Shown here: positions 45,401-54,644 of the stretch, piece after piece
Layout: the number at the start of each line of letters is the position of its first letter
Numbering within the stretch: the first letter of the stretch is position 1
Translations under genes and position numbers: made by a program
The notes under the pieces: model-generated
The model's input: the letters and a program-made list of their open reading frames with translations, nothing else
What the model was told of the DNA's origin: nothing
The model's database searches: none
NCBI RefSeq assembly: GCF_000706765.1
Contig: NZ_CP006018.1
Location: forward strand, 372,001-436,000
DNA length: 64,000 nt
DNA from: Bifidobacterium [indicum] DSM 20214 = LMG 11587
GTDB taxonomy: Bacteria; Actinomycetota; Actinomycetes; Actinomycetales; Bifidobacteriaceae
Direction of reading: 5' to 3'

Positions 45401-46120
45401 ATGGCGGTCCACAAGCCCAATGAGATTCCCGAGGAAGGGAATGCCCTGAGGCAGACCGCCCTGTTCAAGCAGGTGCCGCAGGACGAGGTCGACCAGCTTC
45501 TCGACAGCCTGAGTGAGTACACCTTCTCCAAGGGTTCCACCATCTTCCGCCAGGGTGATACGGACCATCGCATGTACCTGGTCGAGGAGGGCAGGGTCAA
45601 GCTGGTGAGGCAGTCGGTCGACAGGCGTATCCAGCTCCTCAGCATCCACGGACGTGGCGAGATTCTTGGTGAGATTCCGGTCTTCGACCCGACAGGTGGC
45701 CCCCGGACGGCCTCGGCGGTGGTCATGGTCAACCGGACCAAGGTGGCCGCCCTGGACCACGATGCGCTCTTCGATTGGCTCAATCAGCATCCCAAGGTGG
45801 CCGTGGACATGCTCCAGGTCCTGGCCAACCGCCTACGGACCAACAACGAGCGGATATCTGACCTGGTCTTCATGGACGTCCCGGCCCGCCTGGCCAAGAC
45901 CCTCCTCAACCTGGCCACCCGCTTCGGTGAGCCCTTCGAGCAGGGGCTGATGGTGCCTCACGACCTCACCCAGGAAGAGCTGGCCCAGTTGGTGGGGGCC
46001 TCCAGGGAGACCGTCAACAAGGCCTTGATGGACTTCTCGAACAGGGGTTGGATCTCTCGACGGGGCCGTACCATCATCATCTTCCAGCCCGGCGCCCTGA
46101 TCCGGCGCTCGCGCATGTAG
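45401..46120 (+). CDS. Crp/Fnr-family transcriptional regulator (GlxR-like)
   Basis: A 239-residue global-type regulator. The cyclic-nucleotide-binding beta-roll (about 15-135) includes GRGEILGEIPVFDPTGGPRTASAV, corresponding to the cAMP phosphate-binding cassette. A dimer helix follows (residues ~135-165), then the DNA-binding helix-turn-helix LTQEELAQLVGASRETVNKAL. It resembles corynebacterial GlxR more than E. coli Crp. AAGGAG precedes ATG 45401. The penicillin-binding protein gene follows in the same direction, separated by two perfect dyads. Confidence 0.92.
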   Translation: MAVHKPNEIPEEGNALRQTALFKQVPQDEVDQLLDSLSEYTFSKGSTIFRQGDTDHRMYLVEEGRVKLVRQSVDRRIQLLSIHGRGEILGEIPVFDPTGGPRTASAVVMVNRTKVAALDHDALFDWLNQHPKVAVDMLQVLANRLRTNNERISDLVFMDVPARLAKTLLNLATRFGEPFEQGLMVPHDLTQEELAQLVGASRETVNKALMDFSNRGWISRRGRTIIIFQPGALIRRSRM

Positions 46121-46137
46121 GAACCCCATGAACAAGT

Positions 46138-46157
46138 CGACATGATTTTTCATGTCG
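46138..46157 (+). repeat. Perfect dyad CGACATGA-TTTT-TCATGTCG
   Basis: An 8-bp inverted repeat with a TTTT loop, 18 bp after the Crp-gene stop. It could be a small terminator-like hairpin or a DNA operator upstream of the next promoter. Confidence 0.65.
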
Positions 46158-46178
46158 GTAGAGCCGAGGCTCTACTAT
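46158..46178 (+). promoter_or_regulatory. Perfect 18-bp dyad overlapping the -10 box of the PBP gene
   Basis: GTAGAGCCGAGGCTCTAC (46158-46175) is a perfect dyad with an 8-bp arm and GA centre. Its right end overlaps the -10 box TACTAT (46173-46178), which lies 7 nt before ATG 46186. A protein bound there would block the promoter. The sequence does not resemble the TGTGA-N6-TCACA Crp site. Confidence 0.6.
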
Positions 46179-46185
46179 GGATTTC

Positions 46186-48522
46186 ATGCCCGAAAAAAAG
46201 AAGTCCATGACTGTACGCCGCTTCTTCACCCTGCTTTTGGCCTACCTCCTGTTCTGCGTGGCAGGTGGTGTGGTGGTCTCAGGGTTTCTTTTTCCGGCCG
46301 TTCTCGGCGTGAATGCGGCCGCCACGAACATGATGCCGGCTCTGAAGACCGAGAACATCGACTTCAACGTGAATGACCTGCCCCAGCAGTCCAGGCTCTA
46401 CGCCTCTGACGGGCACACGGTCATCGCCACCTTCTATGCCCAGAACAGGATAGTGGTGCCGATCAAGAACGTTTCGGGCTATATGCAGAAGGCCGTCGTG
46501 GCCCGGGAGGACCGCCGCTTCTTCGAGCACTCAGGCGTGGATACCCAGGGCGTTCTCAGGGCCTTCATCCAGACGTATATCAAGCAGGGCGATACCCAGG
46601 GAGGGTCCACGCTGACCCAGCAGTATGTCAAGAACATGCTCATGAACCAGGCTGAGGAGAACAACGACCCCATCGCCGAGTACCACGCCCAGGAGGAGAC
46701 CATCGCCCGCAAGATGCGGGAGATGCTGATCGCCGTGCAGATGGAGAAGAAGTACTCCAAGCCCGAGATTCTCCAGGGGTACCTGAACATCGCCCAGTTC
46801 GGCACCAACGTGTACGGGGTGGAAACTGCCGCTCGACGCTACTTCAACAAGTCCGCCAAGAACCTGGACCCGGGTGAGGCGGCCACCATCGCGGCCGTGA
46901 CCAAGAACCCGGCCAGATTCGACCCCACGGTGGACATCAATGCCTCCCAGGAGCAACGCAACATCGTCCTTGACCTGATGCTCCAGGAACACTACATCGA
47001 TCGGGAGCAGCATGACCAGGCCAGGTCCAAACCCCTTGAGGAGACGCTCCATGTGCAGAGCGTCGACGCGGGTTGCCAGGCTGCCGGGGATGCCGCCTTC
47101 TTCTGCGATTACGTAACCAAGCAGATACTCAACTCCAAGGAGTTCGGAAAGACCCAGGAGGACCGTAACAAACTCCTGAAGGAGGGCGGTCTCGATATCT
47201 ACACCACCATGGATGTGGACGCCAATGCGGCGGCTATGCAGGCGGCGAGGGACACGATTCCCGTTGACGATCCCAGTGGCTTCGAGGTCACCATGGCAGC
47301 CATCAGGCCAGGCACCGGTGAGGTTCTGGGCTTCGGAATCAACAGGATCTACGACGCCACCCAGAATTCAGGTGGTGGTACCCGTACGGCCATCAACTAC
47401 GCCGTAGACCAGGTGGATGGCGGCGGTTGGGGCTTCCCCGTCGGATCCACATGGAAGCCCATCAACATGGCTGCCTGGATGAAAGAGGGCAGGTCGATCA
47501 ACGAGCCCCTGCGGACCATGACCAACTACAACCAGTCGACCTTCAACTGCCAGGAGCCCGACGGGACCTCCTATGGGTTCGGCAGCGGCAACTGGCACGT
47601 AGAGAACTCCGGCGGCGGCACCACCTCGCCGGAGACCCCGCTCCAGGGTCTGGTCCGGTCCCACAACACCACCCAGGCGTCCATGGCTCAGCAGATCGGA
47701 CTCTGTTCCATCGCCGACACGGCCAAGGACCTGGGATACCACAATTCTCCCAGGGACCAGATGGACATCCACTCGCCCAACTCGTTCCAGCTGCCCATGA
47801 CCATCGGCTCCGTTCAGGCATCACCCCTGACCATGGCCAATGTCTATGCCACCCTGGCGGCCAAGGGCACTGCCTGCACCCCGATAGCCATGACAAAGGT
47901 GGTCGATAAGAACAACAAGAACCTGAAGGTCCCCAAGGCCAACTGCCATCAGGCCATCGAGCCGGGCATCGCCGAGACCGTGGCCTACGCCATGAACCAG
48001 GGTGTGGTCCAGCCGGGCGGCGAGGCGGCCACAACCCAGCTGGACGGCGGACGCAAGACCTTCGCCAAGACGGGCACGCATGAGGACAAGTACATGACCA
48101 CCGGCGGATTCGTGCCCCAGGTGGCCGCCTTCGTGACCGTGGGCAACGCCGAGGGGCAGGTGTCCTTCAGTGGCAAGACCATCAACGGCAGGTCCATGGG
48201 GACCTGGTTCGGCATGTATATCGCCACCCCGGCCTGGAAGGAGTTCATGAACACCTATCTGGCCGCCGCCAACATCGCGCCTGACAACGATTATGGCAAT
48301 CCCGATCCCAAGTTCACCCGCGCAGTGGCCATGCAGGGCAAGACCGAGAGCCAGCAGCAACAGGAGCAGGAGGAGGCCCGGCGGCGGGCGCAGGAAGAGG
48401 CGCAGCGACGGGCACAGGAGGAAGAACAACAGCGTGCCCGACAGCAGGCCGAGCAGCAGGCTCAACAGCAACAACATGCGGAGCAACAACCTGTTGCTCC
48501 TGCCCAGCCGCAGGACCAGTAG
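46186..48522 (+). CDS. Class A penicillin-binding protein (transglycosylase/transpeptidase)
   Basis: Bifunctional peptidoglycan synthase. The 778 residues: short cytoplasmic head, membrane segment (about 13-40), GT51 glycosyltransferase domain with catalytic Glu in VVAREDRRFFEHSGVD and GGSTLTQQYVKN, then a penicillin-binding transpeptidase domain. The latter shows SXXK as STWK in GSTWKPINM, SXN as SHN in RSHNTTQAS and KTGT in FAKTGTHED. The C-terminal ~65 residues are Gln/Arg/Glu-rich low complexity. Start 46186 (MPEKKKS) is preferred over the in-frame ATG at 46177 because 46177 lies inside the TACTAT -10 box and there is no ribosome site; the mRNA is probably leaderless. Confidence 0.94.
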   Translation: MPEKKKSMTVRRFFTLLLAYLLFCVAGGVVVSGFLFPAVLGVNAAATNMMPALKTENIDFNVNDLPQQSRLYASDGHTVIATFYAQNRIVVPIKNVSGYMQKAVVAREDRRFFEHSGVDTQGVLRAFIQTYIKQGDTQGGSTLTQQYVKNMLMNQAEENNDPIAEYHAQEETIARKMREMLIAVQMEKKYSKPEILQGYLNIAQFGTNVYGVETAARRYFNKSAKNLDPGEAATIAAVTKNPARFDPTVDINASQEQRNIVLDLMLQEHYIDREQHDQARSKPLEETLHVQSVDAGCQAAGDAAFFCDYVTKQILNSKEFGKTQEDRNKLLKEGGLDIYTTMDVDANAAAMQAARDTIPVDDPSGFEVTMAAIRPGTGEVLGFGINRIYDATQNSGGGTRTAINYAVDQVDGGGWGFPVGSTWKPINMAAWMKEGRSINEPLRTMTNYNQSTFNCQEPDGTSYGFGSGNWHVENSGGGTTSPETPLQGLVRSHNTTQASMAQQIGLCSIADTAKDLGYHNSPRDQMDIHSPNSFQLPMTIGSVQASPLTMANVYATLAAKGTACTPIAMTKVVDKNNKNLKVPKANCHQAIEPGIAETVAYAMNQGVVQPGGEAATTQLDGGRKTFAKTGTHEDKYMTTGGFVPQVAAFVTVGNAEGQVSFSGKTINGRSMGTWFGMYIATPAWKEFMNTYLAAANIAPDNDYGNPDPKFTRAVAMQGKTESQQQQEQEEARRRAQEEAQRRAQEEEQQRARQQAEQQAQQQQHAEQQPVAPAQPQDQ

Positions 48523-48728
48523 GCTTCCATCTGGACCTCGTGCCTAAAATGGCGGTATAGGGAAGCTCACACGAGTGGTCATCGTGGCGGGGCGGCAACG
48601 GGTTGAGCAAGTGAAATTGCGGTTTCTCGCGGCTCGTCCCCGCACGGTCACAGAGAGGCAGGGGCCGTATGGGTCATGGCAACGTGAATGGGGGAAACCC
48701 ACTGAAAGGCGAGAAGGGGAGGGGCAAG

Positions 48729-49835
48729 GTGAGTAGTCAGTTGCCCGACCTTTTCGAGCCCATGCAGTTGCGTGACCTGCAGATTCGCAACCGGGCCTGG
48801 CTGCCCCCGATGGACACCTACTCCTGCGTGAACCAGGATGGCATTCCCACCAACTTCCACTACCAGCATTACGTCTCCAGGGCCCTGGGTGGTTTTGGTG
48901 TGGTCATAGCCGAGGCCACCGCGGTCAACCCCCAGGGACGTATCTCGCCCTGTGATTTGGGCATCTGGAACGACAGGCAGGCCAGTGCCTGGCAGGGAAT
49001 CGTCACCGACATCAAGGCCGCCGGTGCCCAGCCCTTCATTCAGCTCAACCACTCCGGGCGCAAGGGGTCGTCAGGGTGTACGCCCACCGGTCACATCAAC
49101 GCCACCGTCCCGGCCTCCGAAGGGGGCTGGCAGCCCCTGGCGCCAAGCCCCATCGCTTATGGGGACATGGACACCCCTGCCGAACTGTCGAGGATGGAGG
49201 TATCCACAATCGTGGCCGATTTCCGCTCGGCCGCCATGCGGGCCGTCAAGGCGGGGTTCGAGGGGATCGAGATTCACGCCGCCCATGGGTACCTGCTCTC
49301 CGAGTTCCTGGACCCGCTGACCAACCACCGGAAGGACGAATACGGTGGCAGGCTGTCCGGCAGGATGCGGGCCCTGATTGAGGTCACCGATGCCGTACGT
49401 GAGGTGATTCCGGCCGGAATGCCCCTTCTGGTACGAATTTCGGCCACTGACTGGGCCGACGGCGGCTGGGGTCTGGAGGAGACGGTCAAAACGGCCAAGG
49501 TGCTGAACGAACATGGGGTGGACCTGATTGACGTGTCGACAGGTGGCATCGTTCCGGGGGTCACCATTCCCGCCGGCCCAAATTACCAGGTGCCATTCTC
49601 CTTCCAGGTGCGCAGCAAGGCCCTGATTCCGACCACGGCCGTGGGGTTGATCACCAAGGCCAAGCAGGCCGACAAGATTATCCGCAAGGGTCAGGCCGAC
49701 GCGGTGGAGATTGGGCGGGCCGGTCTGCGCGACCCTTACTGGCCGCTCAGGGCCGCCCACAAACTGGGCATGGACAAGGCGGACATTCCTTACCCTGACC
49801 CGTATCGGCGCGGGGCCTACGGGACCAATCGCTGA
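48729..49835 (+). CDS. Old-yellow-enzyme-type NADH:flavin oxidoreductase
   Basis: FMN-dependent reductase of the OYE/2,4-dienoyl-CoA reductase branch. The 368 residues contain QLNHSGRKGSS (substrate/FMN region), GIEIHAAHGYLLSEFLDP (the His-x-x-His analogue seen in YqjM-type enzymes is HAAH), YGGRLSGRMR and a C-terminal VEIGRAGLRDPYWP that binds FMN phosphate. It resembles the YqjM subgroup by length and motif. GTG 48729 is chosen because GGGGAGGGG lies directly upstream; an ATG at 48669 is also in frame but without a comparable site. Its physiological substrate is unknown. Confidence 0.88.
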   Translation: MSSQLPDLFEPMQLRDLQIRNRAWLPPMDTYSCVNQDGIPTNFHYQHYVSRALGGFGVVIAEATAVNPQGRISPCDLGIWNDRQASAWQGIVTDIKAAGAQPFIQLNHSGRKGSSGCTPTGHINATVPASEGGWQPLAPSPIAYGDMDTPAELSRMEVSTIVADFRSAAMRAVKAGFEGIEIHAAHGYLLSEFLDPLTNHRKDEYGGRLSGRMRALIEVTDAVREVIPAGMPLLVRISATDWADGGWGLEETVKTAKVLNEHGVDLIDVSTGGIVPGVTIPAGPNYQVPFSFQVRSKALIPTTAVGLITKAKQADKIIRKGQADAVEIGRAGLRDPYWPLRAAHKLGMDKADIPYPDPYRRGAYGTNR

Positions 49836-49865
49836 GAGTACCGCCTTGGCAGGGGCTGAAGGCAG

Positions 49866-50624
49866 ATGAGCAGAGCAGTGCTGAATGACCAGGGCCTGGG
49901 GACTCTGGTGGTCATGCCGACCTATCAGGAGGCGCAGAATATCAGGACCACCCTTGAGGCCCTTCTGAGAGTCTGCCCGGAGGTCCATGTGCTGGTGGTG
50001 GATGATGGATCGCCGGATGGGACCGGTAGGATTGCCGATGCCATGGCCCTGGAGGATGCACGCGTGTCGGTGCTGCATCGAGATGTGCGGCAAGGGCTGG
50101 GGCCGGCCTATGTGGCCGGGTTCCGATGGGCCCTGGAACGAGGGTACAGGCGTATCTGCGAGATGGATATGGACGGATCGCATCGGCCCCAGGACATGGC
50201 CAGGGTTCTGCAGTATGCAGAGGGTCATCCCGAAGTCGATCTGGTCATCGGTTCGCGTAGGGTCCCTGGTGGAAGTACCCGCAATTGGCCCTGGTACCGC
50301 GATCTGATTTCGCGCCTGGGTTCCTGGTATGCCAGGATGGCACTGGGGATGCCCGTCAGGGACATGACCGCCGGTCTGAGGGCTTATCGGGCCGAGGCCC
50401 TTGGGAAAATCGACCTGGACCGGTTGCATTCCAGCGGGTACGTCTTCCAGATCGATATGCTCCGACGGATCGTGGCCGGCGGTGGCAGGGTCCATGAGGT
50501 CCCCATCGTCTTCGTGGAACGGATACGGGGGCGGTCCAAGATGGACACGGGGATTGTCCTTGAGGCCGTGGTCCAGGTGACCAGATGGGGCTGGGGCAGG
50601 CTTCTGGGTCGGCCCATCCGATAG
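49866..50624 (+). CDS. Polyprenol-phosphate mannosyltransferase-like GT2 enzyme
   Basis: A 252-residue GT-A glycosyltransferase predicted to make a polyprenyl-phosphate sugar (mannose in best-known relatives). The N-terminal VVMPTYQEAQNI, VLVVDDGSPDGTG (metal-binding DDGS) and EMDMDGSHRP (the DXD-type D-M-D) are all visible. These are followed by VIGSRRVPGG and a RGRSKMDTGI C-terminal motif. No membrane domain is fused. It may feed protein or cell-wall glycosylation. It lies 30 bp after the OYE gene. Confidence 0.88.
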   Translation: MSRAVLNDQGLGTLVVMPTYQEAQNIRTTLEALLRVCPEVHVLVVDDGSPDGTGRIADAMALEDARVSVLHRDVRQGLGPAYVAGFRWALERGYRRICEMDMDGSHRPQDMARVLQYAEGHPEVDLVIGSRRVPGGSTRNWPWYRDLISRLGSWYARMALGMPVRDMTAGLRAYRAEALGKIDLDRLHSSGYVFQIDMLRRIVAGGGRVHEVPIVFVERIRGRSKMDTGIVLEAVVQVTRWGWGRLLGRPIR

Positions 50625-50877
50625 GTCCGGGGGCACATCATGGTCGCGGCATCCGCCGGGGAACGTTACATTTTGGGATGTTTCCTGTAGGCGGTGTTCA
50701 CTTTTGCTGGCGACCGAATTGGTTCCATTTCAATCTCCTTGTGGCTATGATACCGGGAAGGTGCGGATGGTAATCGAGTTCACAATGGCGGGATTGGACG
50801 GTTGCTGGATTTGGCTCATACGGTCTTACGGCTGAAAGGCCCGGCTGTGGAGCGGCGACAATGAACGAAAACCGGAT
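50625..50877 (+). other. Intergenic region before the galactose operon
   Basis: About 250 bp without a supported gene or RNA. It is richer in A/T than its surroundings toward the right, where the deoR promoter begins at 50878. Confidence 0.4.
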
Positions 50878-50907
50878 TTGAGTTTTTGGTCGAATGTGTG
50901 CGATAAT
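50878..50907 (+). promoter_or_regulatory. Promoter of the DeoR-galT-galK operon, leaderless
   Basis: TTGAGT (50878-50883), 18 bp, GATAAT (50902-50907), then 6 nt to ATG 50914. The direct repeat TGTGCGA (50897-50903 and 50907-50913) flanks and overlaps the -10 box, and may be an operator for the DeoR protein itself. Confidence 0.6.
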
Positions 50908-50913
50908 GTGCGA

Positions 50914-51750
50914 ATGATATCGTCGCAGCGCCAACATTTGATTCTGAACCGGCTACGTACCCGTGGTGCCGTTCGCATCACGGCCCTGTCCAAGGAGCTG
51001 GGTGTCTCGGCCATGACCATACGGCGGGACATTGCGGATCTGGCCGATAAGGGCCTGCTCAAGAGGGTCCATGGTGGTGCAGTGACAACCAGCTCCCTTT
51101 TGGCGGAGCCCCTCTTTTCGGTCAAGTCCCAGATGGACATGGGGCTCAAGGACACCATCGCCCGCAGGGCCATCGACTATGTTTCCCCCGGCGATGTGAT
51201 TGCCATCGGGGGAGGGACCACCGCCTACGTCTTCGCCCAGCACCTCCTGGAGAGCAGGCGTTGTGCCGGGGTCACCATCCTGACGAATTCCATCCCGGTG
51301 GCCGAACTGGTCCAGGCCATGGAGAGCAAGGACGTCGAGGTCATCGTCACGGGTGGGGTCATCACCCGATCCAATTCCCTGGTCGGCCCCATCGCCGATA
51401 AGGTCGTTTCCTCCCTGAGGGTCAATACGGTCTTCCTGGGTACCCACTCGGTATCCATACCCCGCGGCTTCCTGATGCCCAATTCCCTGGAGGCGGCCAC
51501 GGACATGGCCTTGATGGACATCGCCGACCGGACCATCATTCTGACGGACCACACCAAGTGGAGTTGCACATCCCTTTCCCTCTTCGCCGGGTTCGATCAG
51601 GTCGATACGGTCATCACGGACGATGAGCTGGACCGGCACTCGGCCGAGGCCACCAGGGGGTTGGTCAAGGAACTCGTCCTGGTTCCCACGACCCAGGCCG
51701 ATCGTGGCCCTCACCCCGAGGGGCTGCCGGATACCCCTGCTCTGGAGTGA
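50914..51750 (+). CDS. DeoR-family transcriptional regulator of the galactose operon
   Basis: A 278-residue repressor. The N-terminal helix-turn-helix (RQHLILNRLRTRGAVRITAL then VSAMTIRRDIADLADKG, residues 5-50) and the DeoR C-terminal sugar-phosphate sensor are present; the latter shows VIAIGGGTTAY, ILTNSIPVAE, and the IILTDHTKW motif with its conserved Asp and Lys. ATG 50914 follows a -10 box by 6 nt with no ribosome site. It lies at the head of galT-galK and most likely represses them until galactose-derived phosphate accumulates; inferred from context. Confidence 0.9.
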   Translation: MISSQRQHLILNRLRTRGAVRITALSKELGVSAMTIRRDIADLADKGLLKRVHGGAVTTSSLLAEPLFSVKSQMDMGLKDTIARRAIDYVSPGDVIAIGGGTTAYVFAQHLLESRRCAGVTILTNSIPVAELVQAMESKDVEVIVTGGVITRSNSLVGPIADKVVSSLRVNTVFLGTHSVSIPRGFLMPNSLEAATDMALMDIADRTIILTDHTKWSCTSLSLFAGFDQVDTVITDDELDRHSAEATRGLVKELVLVPTTQADRGPHPEGLPDTPALE

Positions 51751-51835
51751 CGCGGATGGAGGGATGTGACACCCGCTCGCGGGCAATTCGGGAATTTCCG
51801 TTCCATCAATAACCTAGGAAGGTGGATTTGAGACA

Positions 51836-53110
51836 ATGAAGTCTGAACAGTTTGTTCCCCGGCGCTATGCGCCCGGAGCCTATGCATCCGAGCACATCCG
51901 CATCACCCCGACAAGACTGGCCGACGGCCGGCGGTTCTTCTATATGGATGACGATCCGGAGTATGTCTCCGGGAAGAAGACCAGGCGGCTGGATGATCCC
52001 CGGGACCTGCCCGACAGGTTCGCCCCGCACCTGGATGCTCACGGTGAAGAGATCCCCTTCCAGCCTCCGCAGATGCGCCGTGACCCCCTGACCGGCGATT
52101 GGATCCCGATGGCCACGTCCAGGATGAACCGGCCCATCACCGCAGGCTCCAAGGCCAAGGCGCAGGGTAATCCCCTGGCGGCCCGGAAGCCGGGAGACCC
52201 CTATCAGGATGGGGAGATTCCCGATGTGGATTACGATGTGGTGGTTTTCGAGAACCGCTTCCCTTCGATGATGCAGGTGCCAGGCAACACCTCTGCCGAC
52301 GGCCCGGATCGGTTTGTCGATGGGAACCCGCTCTGGCCCGTACGTGAGGCCTCCGGCCACTGTGAAGTGGTCTGTTTCGACCCGGATGAGCATGCCCTCC
52401 CAGCCAGCCTGCCGGTGAGCCGCCTGAGAACGGTTGTGGAAGCCTGGGCCTTCCGCACCGCCGAGATTTCGGCCATGGATGGCATCGAGCAGATATTCCC
52501 CTTCGAAAACCACGGTCAGGAAATCGGCGTCTCCCTGGCCCACCCCCATGGGCAGATCTACTGCTATCCCTTCATCGCGCCGAGGATGGAACAGGAGTTG
52601 CGGCAGTGCCATGACTACCATGAGCGCACCGGCGGGAACCTCCTGGGCGACATCCTTCGGGGAGAGATCCGGGCCGGTGAACGGGTGGTCTTCCGCAATG
52701 CCACCTGGGTGGCCTATGTGCCCGCCGCGGCCCGGTGGCCCCTGGAGGTCCACATGGCCCCTGTGCGCGACGGAATCCTGACCCTGGACCAGCTCGATGA
52801 CGAGGAGCGCTGGGGGCTGGCGCAGATGTACTCCACCCTCCTGAAGCGCGGCAACGCCTTCTTCGACAGGGGTGACGGGCAGGGGATGGATCTTCCCTAC
52901 ATTGCGGCGTGGCATCAGGCGCCCCTGCATGACGGGCGGCGTGAGACCTATCGCCTGAACCTGCAGTTCTTCTCCTTCCGCAGGGCTGTGGACAAAATCA
53001 AGTATCTTGCCGGTTCCGAATCCGGTATGGCCGCCTGGGTCTCCGATACCACACCCGAGCTGATCGCCCGGCGTTTCCGCCAGCTCGGCCCGGTGGACAT
53101 AGGGGAGTAG
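51836..53110 (+). CDS. galT: Galactose-1-phosphate uridylyltransferase
   Basis: Leloir-pathway enzyme that exchanges galactose-1-phosphate with UDP-glucose. The 424 residues contain the active-site His-Pro-His in LAHPHGQIYCYPF, the NRFPSMM segment, and the C-terminal YIAAWHQAP with metal/substrate His. The 5' extension of ~60 residues (before PLTGDWIPMA) is longer than in E. coli GalT. AGGAAGG precedes the ATG by about 13 nt. The 85-bp gap from deoR includes a small CCCGC/GCGGG hairpin. Confidence 0.95.
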   Translation: MKSEQFVPRRYAPGAYASEHIRITPTRLADGRRFFYMDDDPEYVSGKKTRRLDDPRDLPDRFAPHLDAHGEEIPFQPPQMRRDPLTGDWIPMATSRMNRPITAGSKAKAQGNPLAARKPGDPYQDGEIPDVDYDVVVFENRFPSMMQVPGNTSADGPDRFVDGNPLWPVREASGHCEVVCFDPDEHALPASLPVSRLRTVVEAWAFRTAEISAMDGIEQIFPFENHGQEIGVSLAHPHGQIYCYPFIAPRMEQELRQCHDYHERTGGNLLGDILRGEIRAGERVVFRNATWVAYVPAAARWPLEVHMAPVRDGILTLDQLDDEERWGLAQMYSTLLKRGNAFFDRGDGQGMDLPYIAAWHQAPLHDGRRETYRLNLQFFSFRRAVDKIKYLAGSESGMAAWVSDTTPELIARRFRQLGPVDIGE

Positions 53111-53221
53111 GCGTACGCGAGTCAGGGTGGACGGTGCCGACGGTGATTCGGTCGGGGCCGATCCGCCAACGGTGTCCAAACCAAGGGGCAACCCAGTACA
53201 ACGAAGGTTCAAAGGAGCATC

Positions 53222-54481
53222 ATGAGTCAAGTACGGTTTATGGAGGCATGGAGCGGGGGAGAGACCGGCCAGGGGCCGGAAGGGGCGGTATCGCTCTTCA
53301 GCCGGGTCTACGGCCAGGAGCCCGCCGGGGTCTGGAGCGCTCCCGGCCGGGTCAACCTGATTGGTGAGCATACCGATTACAACGCCGGACTCTGCCTGCC
53401 CATAGCCCTGCCCCATCGGACCTTCGTGGCCCTGAAACCGCGACAGGACCATCGGGTCCGCCTGGTTTCCTCCATGGCCCCTGATGACCAAGTGCGGGTC
53501 GATCTGGACGGTCTTCAGGCCCGGGGCGTCACCGGTTGGGCATCTTATCCGGTGGGTGTTGCCTGGGCCTTGCGCCAGGCCGGATACGACCAGGTGGGCG
53601 GGTTTGACATGGCCCTGGCCTCCTGCGTGCCGGTCGGATCGGGGCTGAGCTCATCGGCCGCCATGACCTGCTCGACAGCCCTGGCCCTGGACGATCTCTT
53701 CGGTCTGGGGCTGGGCGGGAGCGACCAGGGCAGGGTGACCCTGATAGATGCCGCCGTCAGGGCCGAGAACGACATGGCCGGTGCCTCGACCGGCGGTATG
53801 GATCAGAGTGCCTCCATGCGTTGCCAGGCAGGAAAGGCCCTGCGCCTGGACTGCCGGCCGGAGCTGTCCGCCATGGAAAACGTGACCCAGGTCCCCTTCG
53901 ATTTGGAGGCCAGGGGCCTGGAATTGCTGGTGGTCGATACGCAGGCCCAGCACCAGCTGAACGACGGACAGTACGAGCAGCGTCGCACCACCTGCGATGA
54001 GGCGGCCCGAATCCTGGGTGTGGGCAACCTGCGTCAGGTGGCCGATGAGGTCAAGGTCTCCGAGGATTCCGCCACCGCCCTTCAGGAGGTCCTGGAGAGG
54101 CTCCCGGATGAGGTCACCAGGCATCGGGTCCGGCACGTCATCACCGAGATAGGGCGGGTCGATCGGTTCATAGAGGCCTTCGGCAGGGGCGATGTGCAGG
54201 AGGCGGGGCGCCTCTTCAACGCCTCACATGACTCCCTGCGCGACGATTACCAGGTCACCTCACCGGAACTTGATCTGGCCGTGGATGTGGCCCGGGCCGA
54301 GGGTGCCTATGGTGCCAGGATGACCGGGGGTGGATTCGGTGGTTCCATCATCGCCCTGGTCGATGCCGGCAAGGGGCGTGGCATGGCCCAGACGATAGCG
54401 GACCGGTTCCATGCCGCCGGCTTCCATGAGCCCAGGGCTCTGGCGGCCTTGCCCTCTTCCTCCGCCCGGAGGGAGTGCTGA
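53222..54481 (+). CDS. galK: Galactokinase
   Basis: Phosphorylates galactose at C1 with ATP. The 419-residue GHMP kinase shows the galactokinase signature GRVNLIGEHTDYN, the GHMP phosphate loop VPVGSGLSSSAAM, and the C-terminal GARMTGGGFGGSIIAL. The catalytic Asp region STGGMDQSASM is intact. AAAGGAG (53211-53217) is the ribosome site. It ends the DeoR-galT-galK operon, followed by a terminator. No galE or transporter is present here. Confidence 0.96.
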   Translation: MSQVRFMEAWSGGETGQGPEGAVSLFSRVYGQEPAGVWSAPGRVNLIGEHTDYNAGLCLPIALPHRTFVALKPRQDHRVRLVSSMAPDDQVRVDLDGLQARGVTGWASYPVGVAWALRQAGYDQVGGFDMALASCVPVGSGLSSSAAMTCSTALALDDLFGLGLGGSDQGRVTLIDAAVRAENDMAGASTGGMDQSASMRCQAGKALRLDCRPELSAMENVTQVPFDLEARGLELLVVDTQAQHQLNDGQYEQRRTTCDEAARILGVGNLRQVADEVKVSEDSATALQEVLERLPDEVTRHRVRHVITEIGRVDRFIEAFGRGDVQEAGRLFNASHDSLRDDYQVTSPELDLAVDVARAEGAYGARMTGGGFGGSIIALVDAGKGRGMAQTIADRFHAAGFHEPRALAALPSSSARREC

Positions 54482-54522
54482 GTTCCGAGCAGCCGTCCAT
54501 ATGCCGGACTTACCGGCTTTCC

Positions 54523-54546
54523 AGCCCCCGTTTTCGGGGGCTTTTC
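54523..54546 (+). terminator. Rho-independent terminator of the galactose operon
   Basis: AGCCCCCG-TTTT-CGGGGGCT followed by TTTC; an 8-bp stem with a TTTT loop. Confidence 0.88.
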
Positions 54547-54644
54547 TCTGCCTCCTCCTCTAAGCTGGGAAGCCATGACCCCTCAGGCGGACGGAGTCTG
54601 TCCTATTGGGCTTGAAGGGATATCCCAGGGTGGAGGAGGACCAC

